Translations under genes and position numbers: made by a program
Assembly: GCA_963855995.1 (NCBI GenBank)
Contig: OY979725.1
Location: 1,860,001-1,924,000, forward strand
Length of the DNA stretch: 64,000 nucleotides
Direction: 5' to 3'
Source of the DNA: Muricea muricata
Lineage: Eukaryota; Cnidaria; Anthozoa; Malacalcyonacea; Plexauridae
In this document: positions 30,701 to 44,900 of the stretch, piece after piece
How the letters are laid out: each line of letters starts with the position of its first letter
Numbering within the stretch: the stretch's first letter is position 1
Notes under the pieces: generated by a model
Databases searched by the model: none
Told to the model about the DNA's origin: nothing
What the model saw: the letters and a program-made list of their open reading frames with translations, nothing else

Positions 30701-32960
30701 TTCCATGCAAAATGGGAAGATGGCGAATGAAGACATATCCAAAATACAAACCCAGTAATAAGGCAATGAGCTGAAATGAGGCAGATTCTGAAAAAGCAAT
30801 TAGATGCGTCGTTCTGCCTCCAAACTAAGTTTTTTCTTATACTATGACTGATTCGATCACTTTTGCAAAGTTTCAAGCGATTTCGTCAAACTTTGCCGAC
30901 TTTCAAAAATTCAGCCAAATATAACAAAGTAGGAGAAAGTCAAACATAGTGGTAAACACTAGCACACTGTCTCAAGTACATGTTTACATCCCAAAACTTA
31001 TATAGAACTTCAACCTGAGGCGATATGATGATGTTTGAGTAATTTTACATGATTTCCATGCAAAATGGGAAGATGGCGAATGAAGACATATCCAAAATAC
31101 AAACCCAGTAATAAGGCAATGAGCTGAAATGAGGCAGATTCTGAAAAAGCAATTAGATGCGTCGTTCTGCCTCCAAACTAAGTTTTTTCTTATACTATGA
31201 CTGACTCGATCGCTTTTGCAAAGTTTCAAGCGATTTCGTCAAACTTTGCCGACTTTCAAAAATTCAGCCAAATATAACAAAGTAGGAGAAAGTCAAACAT
31301 AGTGGTAAACACTAGCACACTGTCTCAAGTACATGTTTACATCCCAAAACTTATATAGAACTTCAACCTGAGGCGATATGATGATGTTTGAGTAATTTTA
31401 CATGATTTCCATGCAAAATGGGAAGATGGCGAATGAAGACATATCCAAAATACAAACCCAGTAATAAGGCAGTGAGCTGAAATGAGGCAGATTCTGAAAA
31501 AGCGATTAGATGCGTCGTTCTGCCTCCAAACTAAGTTTTTTCTTATACTATGACTGATTCGATCACTTTTGCAAAGTTTCAAGCGATTTCGTCAAACTTT
31601 GCCGACTTTCAAAAATTCAGCCAAATATAACAAAGTAGGAGAAAGTCAAACATAGTGGTAAACACTAGCACACTGTCTCAAGTACATGTTTACATCCCAA
31701 AACTTATATAGAACTTCAACCTGAGGCGATATGATGATGTTTGAGTAATTTTACATGATTTCCATGCAAAATGGGAAGATGGCGAATGAAGACATATCCA
31801 AAATACAAACCCAGTAATAAGGCAATGAGCTGAAATGAGGCAGATTCTGAAAAAGCAATTAGATGCGTCGTTCTGCCTCCAAACTAAGTTTTTTCTTATA
31901 CTATGACTGATTCGATCGCTTTTGCAAAGTTTCAAGCGATTTCGTCAAACTTTGCCGACTTTCAAAAATTCAGCCAAATATAACAAAGTAGGAGAAAGTC
32001 AAACATACTGGTAAACACTAGCACACTGTCTCAAGTACATGTTTACATCCCAAAACTTATATAGAACTTCAACCTGAGGCGATATGATGATGTTTGAGTA
32101 ATTTTACATGATTTCCATGCAAAATGGGAAGATGGCGAATGAAGACATATCCAAAATACAAACCCAGTAATAAGGCAATGAGCTGAAATGAGGCAGATTC
32201 TGAAAAAGCAATTAGATGCGTCGTTCTGCCTCCAAACTAAGTTTTTTCTTATACTATGACTGATTCGATCGCTTTTGCAAAGTTTCAAGCGATTTCGTCA
32301 AACTTTGCCGACTTTCAAAAATTCAGCCAAATATAACAAAGTAGGAGAAAGTCAAACATAGTGGTAAACACTAGCACACTGTCTCAAGTACATGTTTACA
32401 TCCCAAAACTTATATAGAACTTCAACCTGAGGCGATATGATGATGTTTGAGTAATTTTACATGATTTCCATGCAAAATGGGAAGATGGCGAATGAAGACA
32501 TATCCAAAATACAAACCCAGTAATAAGGCAATGAGCTGAAATGAGGCAGATTCTGAAAAAGCAATTAGATGCGTCGTTCTGCCTCCAAACTAAGTTTTTT
32601 CTTATACTATGACTGATTCGATCACTTTTGCAAAGTTTCAAGCGATTTCGTCAAACTTTGCCGACTTTCAAAAATTCAGCCAAATATAACAAAGTAGGAG
32701 AAAGTCAAACATAGTAGTAAACACTAGCACACTGTCTCAAGTACATGTTTACATCCAAAAACTTATATAGAACTTCAACCTGAGGCGATATGATGATGTT
32801 TGAGTAATTTCACATGATTTCCATGCAAAATGGGAAGATGGCGAATGAAGACATATCCAAAATACAAACCCAGTAATAAGGCAATGAGCTGAAATGAGGC
32901 AGATTCTGAAAAAGCAATTAGATGCGTCGTTCTGCCTCCAAACTAAGTTTTTTCTTATAC
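17900..32960. repeat. 20-monomer (7060-bp) tandem duplication inside the satellite
   Basis: Rare variants reappear exactly 7060 bases later: tttgcatccc at 21100 and 28160, tttacaaac at 21361 and 28421, gcctaaaaac near 21993 and 29053, catactgg near 24946 and 32006. Positions p and p+7060 agree by eye from roughly 17.9 kb to 25.9 kb. The near identity implies a recent event. Confidence 0.88.
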
Positions 32961-35900
32961 TATGACTGATTCGATCCCTTTTGCAAAGTTTCAAGCGATT
33001 TCGTCAAACTTTGCCGACTTTCAAAAATTCAGCTAAATATAACAAAGTAAAAGAAAGTCAAACATAGTGGTAAACACTAGCACACTGTCTCAAGTACATG
33101 TTTACATCCCAAAACTTATATAGAACTTCAACCTGAGGCGATATGATGATGTTTGGGTAATTTTACATGATTTCCATGCAAAATGGGAAGATGGCGAATG
33201 AAGACATATCCAAAATACAAACCCAGTAATAAGGCAATGAGCTGAAATGAGGCAGATTCTGAAAAAGCAATTAGATGCGTCGTTCTGCCTCCAAACTAAG
33301 TTTTTTCTTATACTATGACTGATTCGATTGCTTTTGCAAAGTTTCAAGCGATTTCGTCAAACTTTGCCGACTTTCAAAAATTCAGCCAAATATAACAAAG
33401 TAGGAGAAAGTCAAACATAGTGGTAGACACTAGCACACTGTCTCAAGTACATGTTTACATCCCAAAACTTATATAGAACTTCAACCTGAGGCGATATGAT
33501 GATGTTTGAGTAATTTTACATGATTTCCATGCAAAATGGGAAGATGGCGAATGAAGACATATCCAAAATACAAACCCAGTAATAAGGCAATGAGCTGAAA
33601 TGAGGCAGATTCTTAAAAAGCAATTAGATGCGTCGTTCTGCCTCCAAACTAAGTTTTTTCTTATACTATGACTGATTCGATCACTTTTGCAAAGTTTCAA
33701 GCGATTTCGTCAAACTTTGCCGACTTTCAAAAATTCAGCCAAATATAACAAAGTAGGAGAAAGTCAAACATAGTGGTAAACACTAGCACACTGTCTCAAG
33801 TACATGTTTACATCCCAAAACTTATATAGAACTTCAACCTGAGGCGATATGATGATGTTTGAGTAATTTTACACGATTTCCATGCAAAATGGGAAGATGG
33901 CGAATGAAGACATATCCAAAATACAAACCCAGTAATAAGGCAATGAGCTGAAATGAGGCAGATTCTGAAAAAGCAATTAGATGCGTCGTTCTGCCTCCAA
34001 ACTAAGTTTTTTCTTATACTATGACTGATTCGATCACTTTTGCAAAGTTTCAAGCGATTTCGTCAAACTTTGCCGACTTTCAAAAATTCAGCCAAATATA
34101 ACAAAGTAGGAGAAAGTCAAACATAGTGGTAAACACTAGCACACTGTCTCAAGTACATGTTTACATCCCAAAACTTATATAGAACTTCAACCTGAGGCGA
34201 TATGATGATGTTTGAGTAATTTTACATGATTTCCATGCAAAATGGGAAGATGGCGAATGAAGACATATCCAAAATACAAACCCAGTAATAAGGCAATGAG
34301 CTGAAATGAGGCAGATTCTGAAAAAGCGATTAGATGCGTCGTTCTGCCTCCAAACTAAGTTTTTTCTTATACTATGACTGATTCGATTGCTTTTGCAAAG
34401 TTTCAAGCGATTTCGTCAAACTTTGCCGACTTTCAAAAATTCAGCCAAATATAACAAAGTAGGAGAAAGTCAAACATAGTGGTAGACACTAGCACACTGT
34501 CTCAAGTACATGTTTACATCCCAAAACTTATATAGAACTTCAACCTGAGGCGATATGATGATGTTTGAGTAATTTTACATGATTTCCATGCAAAATGGGA
34601 AGATGGCGAATGAAGACATATCCAAAATACAAACCCAGTAATAAGGCAATGAGCTGAAATGAGGCAGATTCTGAAAAAGCAATTAGATGCGTCGTTCTGC
34701 CTCCAAACTAAGTTTTTTCTTATACTATGACTGATTCGATCGCTTTTGCAAAGTTTCAAGCGATTTCGTCAAACTTTGCCGACTTTCAAAAATTCAGCCA
34801 AATATAACAAAGTAGGAGAAAGTCAAACATAGTGGTAAACACTAGCACACTGTCTCAAGTACATGTTTACATCCCAAAACTTATATAGAACTTCAACCTG
34901 AGGCGATATGATGATGTTTGAGTAATTTTACATGATTTCCATGCAAAATGGGAAGATGGCGAATGAAGACATATCCAAAATACAAACCCAGTAATAAGGC
35001 AATGAGCTGAAATGAGGCAGATTCTGAAAAAGCAATTAGATGCGTCGTTCTGCCTCCAAACTAAGTTTTTTCTTATACTATGACTGATTCGATCACTTTT
35101 GCAAAGTTTCAAGCGATTTCGTCAAACTTTGCCGACTTTCAAAAATTCAGCCAAATATAACAAAGTAGGAGAAAGTCAAACATAGTGGTAAACACTAGCA
35201 CACTGTCTCAAGTACATGTTTACATCCCAAAACTTATATAGAACTTCAACCTGAGGCGATATGATGATGTTTGAGTAATTTTACATGATTTCCATGCAAA
35301 ATGGGAAGATGGCGAATGAAGACATATCCAAAATACAAACCCAGTAATAAGGCAATGAGCTGAAATGAGGCAGATTCTGAAAAAGCAATTAGATGCGTCG
35401 TTCTGCCTCCAAACTAAGTTTTTTCTTATACTATGACTGATTCGATCGCTTTTGCAAAGTTTCAAGCGATTTCGTCAAACTTTGCCGACTTTCAAAAATT
35501 CAGCCAAATATAACAAAGTAGGAGAAAGTCAAACATAGTGGTAAACACTAGCACACTGTCTCAAGTACATGTTTACATCCCAAAACTTATATAGAACTTC
35601 AACCTGAGGCGATATGATGATGTTTGAGTAATTTTACATGATTTCCATGCAAAATGGGAAGATGGCGAATGAAGACATATCCAAAATACAAACCCAGTAA
35701 TAAGGCAATGAGCTGAAATGAGGCAGATTCTGAAAAAGCAATTAGATGCGTCGTTCTGCCTCCAAACTAAGTTTTTTCTTATACTATGACTGATTCGATC
35801 GCTTTTGCAAAGTTTCAAGCGATTTCGTCAAACTTTGCCGACTTTCAAAAATTCAGCCAAATATAACAAAGTAGGAGAAAGTCAAACATAGTGGTAAACA

Positions 35901-38900
35901 CTAGCACACTGTCTCAAGTACATGTTTACATCCCAAAACTTATATAGAACTTCAACCTGAGGCGATATGATGATGTTTAAGTAATTTTACATGATTTCCA
36001 TGCAAAATGGGAAGATGGCGAATGAAGACATATCCAAAATACAAACCCAGTAATAAGGCAATGAGCTGAAATGAGGCAGATTCTGAAAAAGCGATTAGAT
36101 GCGTCGTTCTGCCTCCAAACTAAGTTTTTTCTTATACTATGACTGATTCGATTGCTTTTGCAAAGTTTCAAGCGATTTCGTCAAACTTTGCCGACTTTCA
36201 AAAATTCAGCCAAATATAACAAAGTAGGAGAAAGTCAAACATAGTGGTAGACACTAGCACACTGTCTCAAGTACATGTTTACATCCCAAAACTTATATAG
36301 AACTTCAACCTGAGGCGATATGATGATGTTTGAGTAATTTTACATGATTTCCATGCAAAATGGGAAGATGGCGAATGAAGACATATCCAAAATACAAACC
36401 CAGTAATAAGGCAATGAGCTGAAATGAGGCAGATTCTGAAAAAGCAATTAGATGCGTCGTTCTGCCTCCAAACTAAGTTTTTTCTTATACTATGACTGAT
36501 TCGATCGCTTTTGCAAAGTTTCAAGCGATTTCGTCAAACTTTGCCGACTTTCAAAAATTCAGCCAAATATAACAAAGTAGGAGAAAGTCAAACATAGTGG
36601 TAAACACTAGCACACTGTCTCAAGTACATGTTTACATCCCAAAACTTATATAGAACTTCAACCTGAGGCGATATGATGATGTTTGAGTAATTTTACATGA
36701 TTTCCATGCAAAATGGGAAGATGGCGAATGAAGACATATCCAAAATACAAACCCAGTAATAAGGCAATGAGCTGAAATGAGGCAGATTCTGAAAAAGCAA
36801 TTAGATGCGTCGTTCTGCCTCCAAACTAAGTTTTTTCTTATACTATGACTGATTCGATCACTTTTGCAAAGTTTCAAGCGATTTCGTCAAACTTTGCCGA
36901 CTTTCAAAAATTCAGCCAAATATAACAAAGTAGGAGAAAGTCAAACATAGTGGTAAACACTAGCACACTGTCTCAAGTACATGTTTACATCCCAAAACTT
37001 ATATAGAACTTCAACCTGAGGCGATATGATGATGTTTGAGTAATTTTACATGATTTCCATGCAAAATGGGAAGATGGCGAATGAAGACATATCCAAAATA
37101 CAAACCCAGTAATAAGGCAATGAGCTGAAATGAGGCAGATTCTGAAAAAGCAATTAGATGCGTCGTTCTGCCTCCAAACTAAGTTTTTTCTTATACTATG
37201 ACTGATTCGATCGCTTTTGCAAAGTTTCAAGCGATTTCGTCAAACTTTGCCGACTTTCAAAAATTCAGCCAAATATAACAAAGTAGGAGAAAGTCAAACA
37301 TAGTGGTAAACACTAGCACACTGTCTCAAGTACATGTTTACATCCCAAAACTTATATAGAACTTCAACCTGAGGCGATATGATGATGTTTAAGTAATTTT
37401 ACATGATTTCCATGCAAAATGGGAAGATGGCAAATGAAGACATATCCAAAATACAAACCCAGTAATAAAGCAATGAGCTGAAATGAGGCAGATTCTGAAA
37501 AAGCAATTAGATGCGTCGTTCTGCCTCCAAACTAAGTTTTTTCTTATACTATGACTGATTCGATCGCTTTTGCAAAGTTTCAAGCGATTTCGTCAAACTT
37601 TGCCGACTTTCAAAAATTCAGCCAAATATAACAAAGTAGGAGAAAGTCAAACATAGTGGTAAACACTAGCACACTGTCTCAAGTACATGTTTACATCCCA
37701 AAACTTATATAGAACTTCAACCTGAGGCGATATGATGATGTTTAAGTAATTTTACATGATTTCCATGCAAAATGGGAAGATGGCGAATGAAGACATATCC
37801 AAAATACAAACCCAGTAATAAGGCAATGAGCTGAAATGAGGCAGATTCTGAAAAAGCAATTAGATGCGTCGTTCTGCCTCCAAACTAAGTTTTTTCTTAT
37901 ACTATGACTGATTCGATTGCTTTTGCAACGTTTCAAGCGATTTCGTCAAACTTTGCCGACTTTCAAAAATTCAGCCAAATATAACAAAGTAGGAGAAAGT
38001 CAAACATAGTAGTAAACACTAGCACACTGTCTCAAGTACATGTTTACATCCAAAAACTTATATAGAACTTCAACCTGAGGCGATATGATGATGTTTGAGT
38101 AATTTTACATGATTTCCATGCAAAATGGAAAGATGGCGAATGAAGACATATCCAAAATACAAACCCAGTAATAAGGCAATGAGCTGAAATGAGGCAGATT
38201 CTGAAAAAGCAATTAGATGCGTCGTTCTGCCTCCAAACTAAGTTTTTTCTTATACTATGACTGATTCGATCACTTTTGCAAAGTTTCAAGCGATTTCGTC
38301 AAACTTTGCCGACTTTCAAAAATTCAGCCAAATATAACAAAGTACGAGAAAGTCAAACATAGTGGTAAACACTAGCACACTGTCTCAAGTACATGTTTAA
38401 ATCCCAAAACTTATATAGAACTTCAACCTGAGGCGATATGATGATGTTTGAGTAATTTTACATGATTTCCATGCAAAATGGGAAGATGGCGAATGAAGAC
38501 ATATCCAAAATACAAACCCAGTAATAAGGCAATGAGCTGAAATGAGGCAGATTCTGAAAAAGCAATTAGATGCATCGTTCTGCCTCCAAACTAAGTTTTT
38601 TCTTATACTATGACTGATTCGATCGCTTTTGCAAAGTTTCAAGCGATTTCGTCAAACTTTGCCGACTTTCAAAAATTCAGCCAAATATAACAAAGTAGGA
38701 GAAAGTCAAACATAGTGGTAAACACTAGCACACTGTCTCAAGTACATGTTTACATCCCAAAACTTATATAGAACTTCAACCTGAGGCGATATGATGATGT
38801 TTGAGTAATTTTACATGATTTCCATGCAAAATGGGAAGATGGCGAATGAAGACATATCCAAAATACAAACCCAGTAATAAGGCAATGATCTGAAATGAGG

Positions 38901-41900
38901 CAGATTCTGAAAAAGCAATTAGATGCGTCGTTCTGCCTCCAAACTAAGTTTTTTCTTATACTATGACTGATTCGATCGCTTTTGCAAAGTTTCAAGCGAT
39001 TTCGTCAAACTTTGCCGACTTTCAAAAATTCAGCCAAATATAACAAAGTAGGAGAAAGTCAAACATAGTGGTAAACACTAGCACACTGTCTCAAGTACAT
39101 GTTTACATCCCAAAACTTATATAGAACTTCAACCTGAGGCGATATGATGATGTTTGAGTAATTTTACATGATTTCCATGCAAAATGGGAAGATGGCGAAT
39201 GAAGACATATCCAAAATACAAACCCAGTAATAAGGCAATGATCTGAAATGAGGCAGATTCTGAAAAAGCAATTAGATGCGTCGTTCTGCCTCCAAACTAA
39301 GTTTTTTCTTATACTATGACTGATTCGATCGCTTTTGCAAAGTTTCAAGCGATTTCGTCAAACTTTGCCGACTTTCAAAAATTCAGCCAAATATAACAAA
39401 GTAGGAGAAAGTCAAACATAGTGGTAAACACTAGCACACTGTCTCAAGTACATGTTTACATCCCAAAACTTATATAGAACTTCAACCTGAGGCGATATGA
39501 TGATGTTTGAGTAATTTTACATGATTTCCATGCAAAATGGGAAGATGGCGAATGAAGACATATCCAAAATACAAACCCAGTAATAAGGCAATGAGCTGAA
39601 ATGAGGCAGATTCTGAAAAAGCAATTAGATGCGTCGTTCTGCCTCCAAACTAAGTTTTTTCTTATACTATGACTGATTCGATCACTTTTGCAAAGTTTCA
39701 AGCGATTTCGTGAAACTTTGCCGACTTTCAAAAATTCAGCCAAATATAACAAAGTAGGAGAAAGTCAAACATAGTAGTAAACACTAGCACACTGTCTCAA
39801 GTACATGTTTACATCCAAAAACTTATATAGAACTTCAACCTGAGGCGATATGATGATGTTTGAGTAATTTCACATGATTTCCATGCAAAATGGGAAGATG
39901 GCGAATGAAGACATATCCAAAATACAAACCCAGTAATAAGGCAATGAGCTGAAATGAGGCAGATTCTGAAAAAGCAATTAGATGCGTCGTTCTGCCTCCA
40001 AACTAAGTTTTTTCTTATACTATGACTGATTCGATCCCTTTTGCAAAGTTTCAAGCGATTTCGTCAAACTTTGCCGACTTTCAAAAATTCAGCTAAATAT
40101 AACAAAGTAGGAGAAAGTCAAACATAGTGGTAAACACTAGCACACTGTCTCAAGTACATGTTTACATCCCAAAACTTATATAGAACTTCAACCTGAGGCG
40201 ATATGATGATGTTTGAGTAATTTTACATGATTTCCATGCAAAATGGGAAGATGGCGAATGAAGACATATCCAAAATACAAACCCAGTAATAAGGCAATGA
40301 GCTGAAATGAGGCAGATTCTGAAAAAGCGATTAGATGCGTCGTTCTGCCTCCAAACTAAGTTTTTTCTTATACTATGACTGATTCGATCACTTTTGCAAA
40401 GTTTCAAGCGATTTCGTCAAACTTTGCCGACTTTCAAAAATTCAGCCAAATATAACAAAGTAGGAGAAAGTCAAACATAGTGGTAAACACTAGCACACTG
40501 TCTCAAGTACATGTTTACATCCCAAAACTTATATAGAACTTCAACCTGAGGCGATATGATGATGTTTGAGTAATTTTACATGATTTCCATGCAAAATGGG
40601 AAGATGGCGAATGAAGACATATCCAAAATACAAACCCAGTAATAAGGCAATGAGCTGAAATGAGGCAGATTCTGAAAAAGCAATTAGATGCGTCGTTCTG
40701 CCTCCAAACTAAGTTTTTTCTTATACTATGACTGATTCGATTGCTTTTGCAAAGTTTCAAGCGATTTCGTCAAACTTTGCCGACTTTCAAAAATTCAGCC
40801 AAATATAACAAAGTAGGAGAAAGTCAAACATAGTGGTAAACACTAGCACACTGTCTCAAGTACATGTTTACATCCCAAAACTTATATAGAACTTCAACCT
40901 GAGGCGATATGATGATGTTTAAGTAATTTTACATGATTTCCATGCAAAATGGGAAGATGGCGAATGAAGACATATCCAAAATACAAACCCAGTAATAAGG
41001 CAATGAGCTGAAATGAGGCAGATTCTGAAAAAGCAATTAGATGCGTCGTTCTGCCTCCAAACTAAGTTTTTTCTTATACTATGACTGATTCGATTGCTTT
41101 TGCAAAGTTTCAAGCGATTTCGTCAAACTTTGCCGACTTTCAAAAATTCAGCCAAATATAACAAAGTAGGAGAAAGTCAAACATAGTAGTAAACACTAGC
41201 ACACTGTCTCAAGTACATGTTTACATCCAAAAACTTATATAGAACTTCAACCTGAGGCGATATGATGATGTTTGAGTAATTTTAAATGATTTCCATGCAA
41301 AATGGAAAGATGGCGAATGAAGACATATCCAAAATACAAACCCAGTAATAAGGCAATGAGCTGAAATGAGGCAGATTCTGAAAAAGCAATTAGATGCGTC
41401 GTTCTGCCTCCAAACTAAGTTTTTTCTTATACTATGACTGATTCGATCACTTTTGCAAAGTTTCAAGCGATTTCGTCAAACTTTGCCGACTTTCAAAAAT
41501 TCAGCCAAATATAACAAAGTACGAGAAAGTCAAACATAGTGGTAAACACTAGCACACTGTCTCAAGTACATGTTTAAATCCCAAAACTTATATAGAACTT
41601 CAACCTGAGGCGATATGATGATGTTTGAGTAATTTTACATGATTTCCATGCAAAATGGGAAGATGGCGAATGAAGACATATCCAAAATACAAACCCAGTA
41701 ATAAGGCAATGAGCTGAAATGAGGCAGATTCTGAAAAAGCAATTAGATGCGTCGTTCTGCCTCCAAACTAAGTTTTTTCTTATACTATGACTGATTCGAT
41801 CACTTTTGCAAAGTTTCAAGCGATTTCGTCAAACTTTGCCGACTTTCAAAAATTCAGCCAAATATAACAAAGTAGGAGAAAGTCAAACATAGTGGTAAAC

Positions 41901-44900
41901 ACTAGCACACTGTCTCAAGTACATGTTTACATCCCAAAACTTATATAGAACTTCAACCTGAGGCGATATGATGATGTTTGAGTAATTTTACATGATTTCC
42001 ATGCAAAATGGGAAGATGGCGAATGAAGACATATCCAAAATACAAACCCAGTAATAAGGCAATGAGCTGAAATGAGGCAGATTCTGAAAAACCAATTAGA
42101 TGCGTCGTTCTGCCTCCAAACTAAGTTTTTTCTTATACTATGACTGATTCGATCGCTTTTGCAAAGTTTCAAGCGATTTCGTCAAACTTTGCCGACTTTC
42201 AAAAATTCAGCCAAATATAACAAAGTAGGAGAAAGTCAAACATAGTGGTAAACACTAGCACACTGTCTCAAGTACATGTTTACATCCCAAAACTTATATA
42301 GAACTTCAACCTGAGGCGATATGATGATGTTTGAGTAATTTTACATGATTTCCATGCAAAATGGGAAGATGGCGAATGAAGACATATCCAAAATACAAAC
42401 CCAGTAATAAGGCAATGAGCTGAAATGAGGCAGATTCTGAAAAAGCAATTAGATGCGTCGTTCTGCCTCCAAACTAAGTTTTTTCTTATACTATGACTGA
42501 TTCGATCACTTTTGCAAAGTTTCAAGCGATTTCGTCAAACTTTGCCGACTTTCAAAAATTCAGCCAAATATAACAAAGTAGGAGAAAGTCAAACATAGTA
42601 GTAAACACTAGCACACTGTCTCAAGTACATGTTTACATCCAAAAACTTATATAGAACTTCAACCTGAGGCGATATGATGATGTTTGAGTAATTTCACATG
42701 ATTTCCATGCAAAATGGGAAGATGGCGAATGAAGACATATCCAAAATACAAACCCAGTAATAAGGCAATGAGCTGAAATGAGGCAGATTCTGAAAAAGCA
42801 ATTAGATGCGTCGTTCTGCCTCCAAACTAAGTTTTTTCTTATACTATGACTGATTCGATCCCTTTTGCAAAGTTTCAAGCGATTTCGTCAAACTTTGCCG
42901 ACTTTCAAAAATTCAGCTAAATATAACAAAGTAGGAGAAAGTCAAACATAGTGGTAAACACTAGCACACTGTCTCAAGTACATGTTTACATCCCAAAACT
43001 TATATAGAACTTCAACCTGAGGCGATATGATGATGTTTGAGTAATTTTACATGATTTCCATGCAAAATGGGAAGATGGCGAATGAAGACATATCCAAAAT
43101 ACAAACCCAGTAATAAGGCAATGAGCTGAAATGAGGCAGATTCTGAAAAAGCGATTAGATGCGTCGTTCAGCCTCCAAACTAAGTTTTTTCTTATACTAT
43201 GACTGATTCGATCACTTTTGCAAAGTTTCAAGCGATTTCGTCAAACTTTGCCGACTTTCAAAAATTCAGCCAAATATAACAAAGTAGGAGAAAGTCAAAC
43301 ATAGTGGTAAACACTAGCACACTGTCTCAAGTACATGTTTACATCCCAAAACTTATATAGAACTTCAACCTGAGGCGATATGATGATGTTTGAGTAATTT
43401 TACATGATTTCCATGCAAAATGGGAAGATGGCGAATGAAGACATATCCAAAATACAAACCCAGTAATAAGGCAATGAGCTGAAATGAGGCAGATTCTGAA
43501 AAAGCAATTAGATGCGTCGTTCTGCCTCCAAACTAAGTTTTTTCTTATACTATGACTGATTCGATCGCTTTTGCAAAGTTTCAAGCGATTTCGTCAAACT
43601 TTGCCGACTTTCAAAAATTCAGCCAAATATAACAAAGTAGGAGAAAGTCAAACATAGTGGTAAACACTAGCACACTGTCTCAAGTACATGTTTACATCCC
43701 AAAACTTATATAGAACTTCAACCTGAGGCGATATGATGATGTTTGAGTAATTTTACATGATTTCCATGCAAAATGGGAAGATGGCGAATGAAGACATATC
43801 CAAAATACAAACCCAGTAATAAGGCAATGAGCTGAAATGAGGCAGATTCTGAAAAAGCAATTAGATGCGTCGTTCTGCCTCCAAACTAAGTTTTTTCTTA
43901 TACTATGACTGATTCGATCACTTTTGCAAAGTTTCAAGCGATTTCGTCAAACTTTGCCGACTTTCAAAAATTCAGCCAAATATAACAAAGTAGGAGAAAG
44001 TCAAACATAGTGGTAAACACTAGCACACTGTCTCAAGTACATGTTTACATCCCAAAACTTATATAGAACTTCAACCTGAGGCGATATGATGATGTTTGAG
44101 TAATTTTACATGATTTCCATGCAAAATGGGAAGATGGCGAATGAAGACATATCCAAAATACAAACCCAGTAATAAGGCAATGAGCTGAAATGAGGCAGAT
44201 TCTGAAAAAGCAATTAGATGCGTCGTTCTGCCTCCAAACTAAGTTTTTTCTTATACTATGACTGATTCGATCACTTTTGCAAAGTTTCAAGCGATTTCGT
44301 CAAACTTTGCGGACTTTCAAAAATTCAGCCAAATATAACAAAGTAGGAGAAAGTCAAACATAGTGGTAAACACTAGCACACTGTCTCAAGTACATGTTTA
44401 CATCCCAAAACTTATATAGAACTTCAACCTGAGGCGATATGATGATGTTTGAGTAATTTTACATGATTTCCATGCAAAATGGGAAGATGGCGAATGAAGA
44501 CATATCCAAAATACAAACCCAGCAATAAGGCAATGAGCTGAAATGAGGCAGATTCTGAAAAAGCAATTAGATGCGTCGTTCTGCCTCCAAACTAAGTTTT
44601 TTCTTATACTATGACTGATTCGATCACTTTTGCAAAGTTTCAAGCGATTTCGTCAAACTTTGCCGACTTTCAAAAATTCAGCCAAATATAACAAAGTAGG
44701 AGAAAGTCAAACATAGTAGTAAACACTAGCACACTGTCTCAAGTACATGTTTACATCCAAAAACTTATATAGAACTTCAACCTGAGGCGATATGATGATG
44801 TTTGAGTAATTTCACATGATTTCCATACAAAATGGGAAGATGGCGAATGAAGACATATCCAAAATACAAACCCAGTAATAAGGCAATGAGCTGAAATGAG

